Positions 23,017 through 23,876 of a stretch of 23,876 nt of DNA are shown here, one piece after another. This DNA comes from Pseudomonadota bacterium. GTDB taxonomy: Bacteria; Pseudomonadota; Alphaproteobacteria; Micavibrionales; Micavibrionaceae. The stretch is from assembly GCA_016198545.1 (NCBI GenBank), contig JACQIJ010000006.1, positions 1 through 23,876 on the forward strand, in the 5' to 3' direction. The notes under the pieces were generated by a model that was not told the origin of the DNA, searched no databases, and saw only the letters and a list, made by a program, of their open reading frames with translations. Position 1 is the first letter of the stretch. Each line of letters starts with the position of its first letter. The position numbers were made by a program, and so were the translations under genes.

Positions 23017-23865
23017 TTGGCGAAGGCAACAAGGCGCTTAAAAGGCGAGTTTCAAGGCATAACCCTTGAGCGTTCTGAAACCGGCGATTTGACATTTGAT
23101 GTGTCCGCTTTGAACGGCGTGGACGTTACGATTATCACGAACGGTAACGGCAGAGTTATGAAGCTAACTCCCGTTGAGGAACAAACAAGCGCGCCGGGCA
23201 TAATTTCTTCCAGTCCGACCGCCGCAGCCTTTAACCCGGCCAATGCTGTTGTAAAAGCCGGTCAGGTTCAGCTTAATAAAGTCAGTAAATATCTTGCCGA
23301 TCTTCCTGATACGGCAAAGGCTGAATTGCTCGTCGCGCCGAAAGATACGGCCAAAATTTTTAATCGCGCGCTTGGCACCTTTAATGAAGATATAGCCAGC
23401 ATCCGCAATATTGATGCAAGCCACGGCATTCACGTTGACGGTCAGGCCTTGACCGGCATGCAGATTTTTGACCGTCCTGATAGCGCAAAGGATGTCATTT
23501 ACGAACAGGCCTGGGAACAGGCAAACGCCTTAAGGCAGGCCGTAACGACTGGTCTGGCCATTGGAACCGGGCAAATCGTCCAGGGTCGTAAAATCGGAAC
23601 ATGCGCCGTCACGGTTGCAAACAATCTGCGTTCCCGCGTTGGTGACATTAATGCGGCCCTGAAAGCGCAAGGCGGACAGGAAATCATTACGTCCATCGAT
23701 TCTTGCATCGCTCATTGGCAGTTTACGGCCACCGAGGACTCAGACCACCGCGCCTTCGTGTACTGCGTGGACTTCACGGACGGTGACATCGCTTGGGTCC
23801 CTAAGGGCCACACTCTTTCGTCGTCGCGCCCTGTCGCCCTGTGCATCCTCGCCCCGAATCCCTGA
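23017..23865 (+). CDS. Uncharacterised 282-aa protein behind a CtrA-type promoter
   Basis: I do not recognise a family. The N-terminal part (1-55) alternates hydrophobic and polar residues (GDLTFDVSALNGVDVTIITN) and may be a beta-sandwich. A Ser/Pro/Ala linker (55-72) leads to a mainly helical region (75-210) with KYLADLPDTAKAELLV and YEQAWEQANALRQAVTTG. The C-terminus (210-282) has four Cys and aromatic residues (CIAHWQFTATEDSDH, FVYCVDFTDGDIAWVPKG). There is no signal peptide or membrane helix. The start is doubtful: TTG 23017 has no ribosome binding site and the frame is open only from 22987; GTG 23101 or ATG 23158 are shorter options. Coding GC is lower than for its neighbours. Confidence 0.6.
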   Translation: MAKATRRLKGEFQGITLERSETGDLTFDVSALNGVDVTIITNGNGRVMKLTPVEEQTSAPGIISSSPTAAAFNPANAVVKAGQVQLNKVSKYLADLPDTAKAELLVAPKDTAKIFNRALGTFNEDIASIRNIDASHGIHVDGQALTGMQIFDRPDSAKDVIYEQAWEQANALRQAVTTGLAIGTGQIVQGRKIGTCAVTVANNLRSRVGDINAALKAQGGQEIITSIDSCIAHWQFTATEDSDHRAFVYCVDFTDGDIAWVPKGHTLSSSRPVALCILAPNP

Positions 23866-23876
23866 CTTGTCAGGGA
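23859..23876 (+). terminator. Perfect hairpin at the end of the last gene
   Basis: TCCCTGA (23859-23865), loop CTTG, and TCAGGGA (23870-23876) form a perfect 7-bp stem. The stop codon TGA is the loop-side end of the 5' arm. The window ends with the stem, so a following T-tract cannot be seen; an intrinsic terminator is the likeliest reading. Confidence 0.6.

Overview
The window looks like chromosomal DNA from a free-living alphaproteobacterium. The best markers are a Caulobacter-type FlbD flagellar regulator, a short (about 1,020 aa) bifunctional PutA, the neighbour pairs tadA/rluB/rsmD and glpX/recJ that are common in alphaproteobacteria, and a tandem CtrA-type box (TTAA-N7-TTAA-N7-TTAA) upstream of the last gene. 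Species cannot be named. Moderate GC and many uncharacterised genes would fit an uncultured Rhodospirillales- or Micavibrio-like lineage, but that is inference. I see no rRNA, tRNA, CRISPR array, insertion sequence, integrase or phage gene.

Layout. 1-2384: flbD and a sterol-desaturase-family membrane hydroxylase. 2400-3013: an AT-rich promoter region and two small unknown ORFs. 3086-5928: a compact gmd-fcl-manC operon that makes GDP-L-fucose from mannose-1-phosphate. 5975-6868: a CtlX-like guanidino-group hydrolase, convergent with 6887-8800 (minus strand), which carries xseA and an unknown gene. 8856-13193: putA and purD, translationally coupled; purD carries one clear -1 frameshift and a probable second one near its end. 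13229-14983: tadA (minus), divergent from an rluB-rsmD pair. 14980-15813: uppP (minus), ending stop-to-stop against rsmD. 15870-17885: a small membrane protein, a secreted YceI protein and a cytochrome b561-YceI fusion. 17962-22915: a GST, glpX, a class V aminotransferase and recJ. 23017-23865: an unrecognised 282-aa protein behind the CtrA-type boxes, ending in a perfect hairpin.

Functionally this is mostly housekeeping: DNA repair (xseA, recJ), translation fidelity (tadA, rluB, rsmD), purine synthesis (purD), gluconeogenesis (glpX) and envelope lipid-carrier recycling (uppP). Added to it are amino-acid catabolism (putA, ctlX), a fucose-donor pathway for surface glycans, and a periplasmic YceI/b561 module. 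The items most worth a second look are the tandem CtrA-type site with its orphan target, the broken purD, the b561-YceI fusion with what looks like a fossil signal peptide at the junction, a palindrome between uppP and its divergent neighbour, and repeated promoters whose predicted start sites fall at the initiation codon (leaderless mRNAs).
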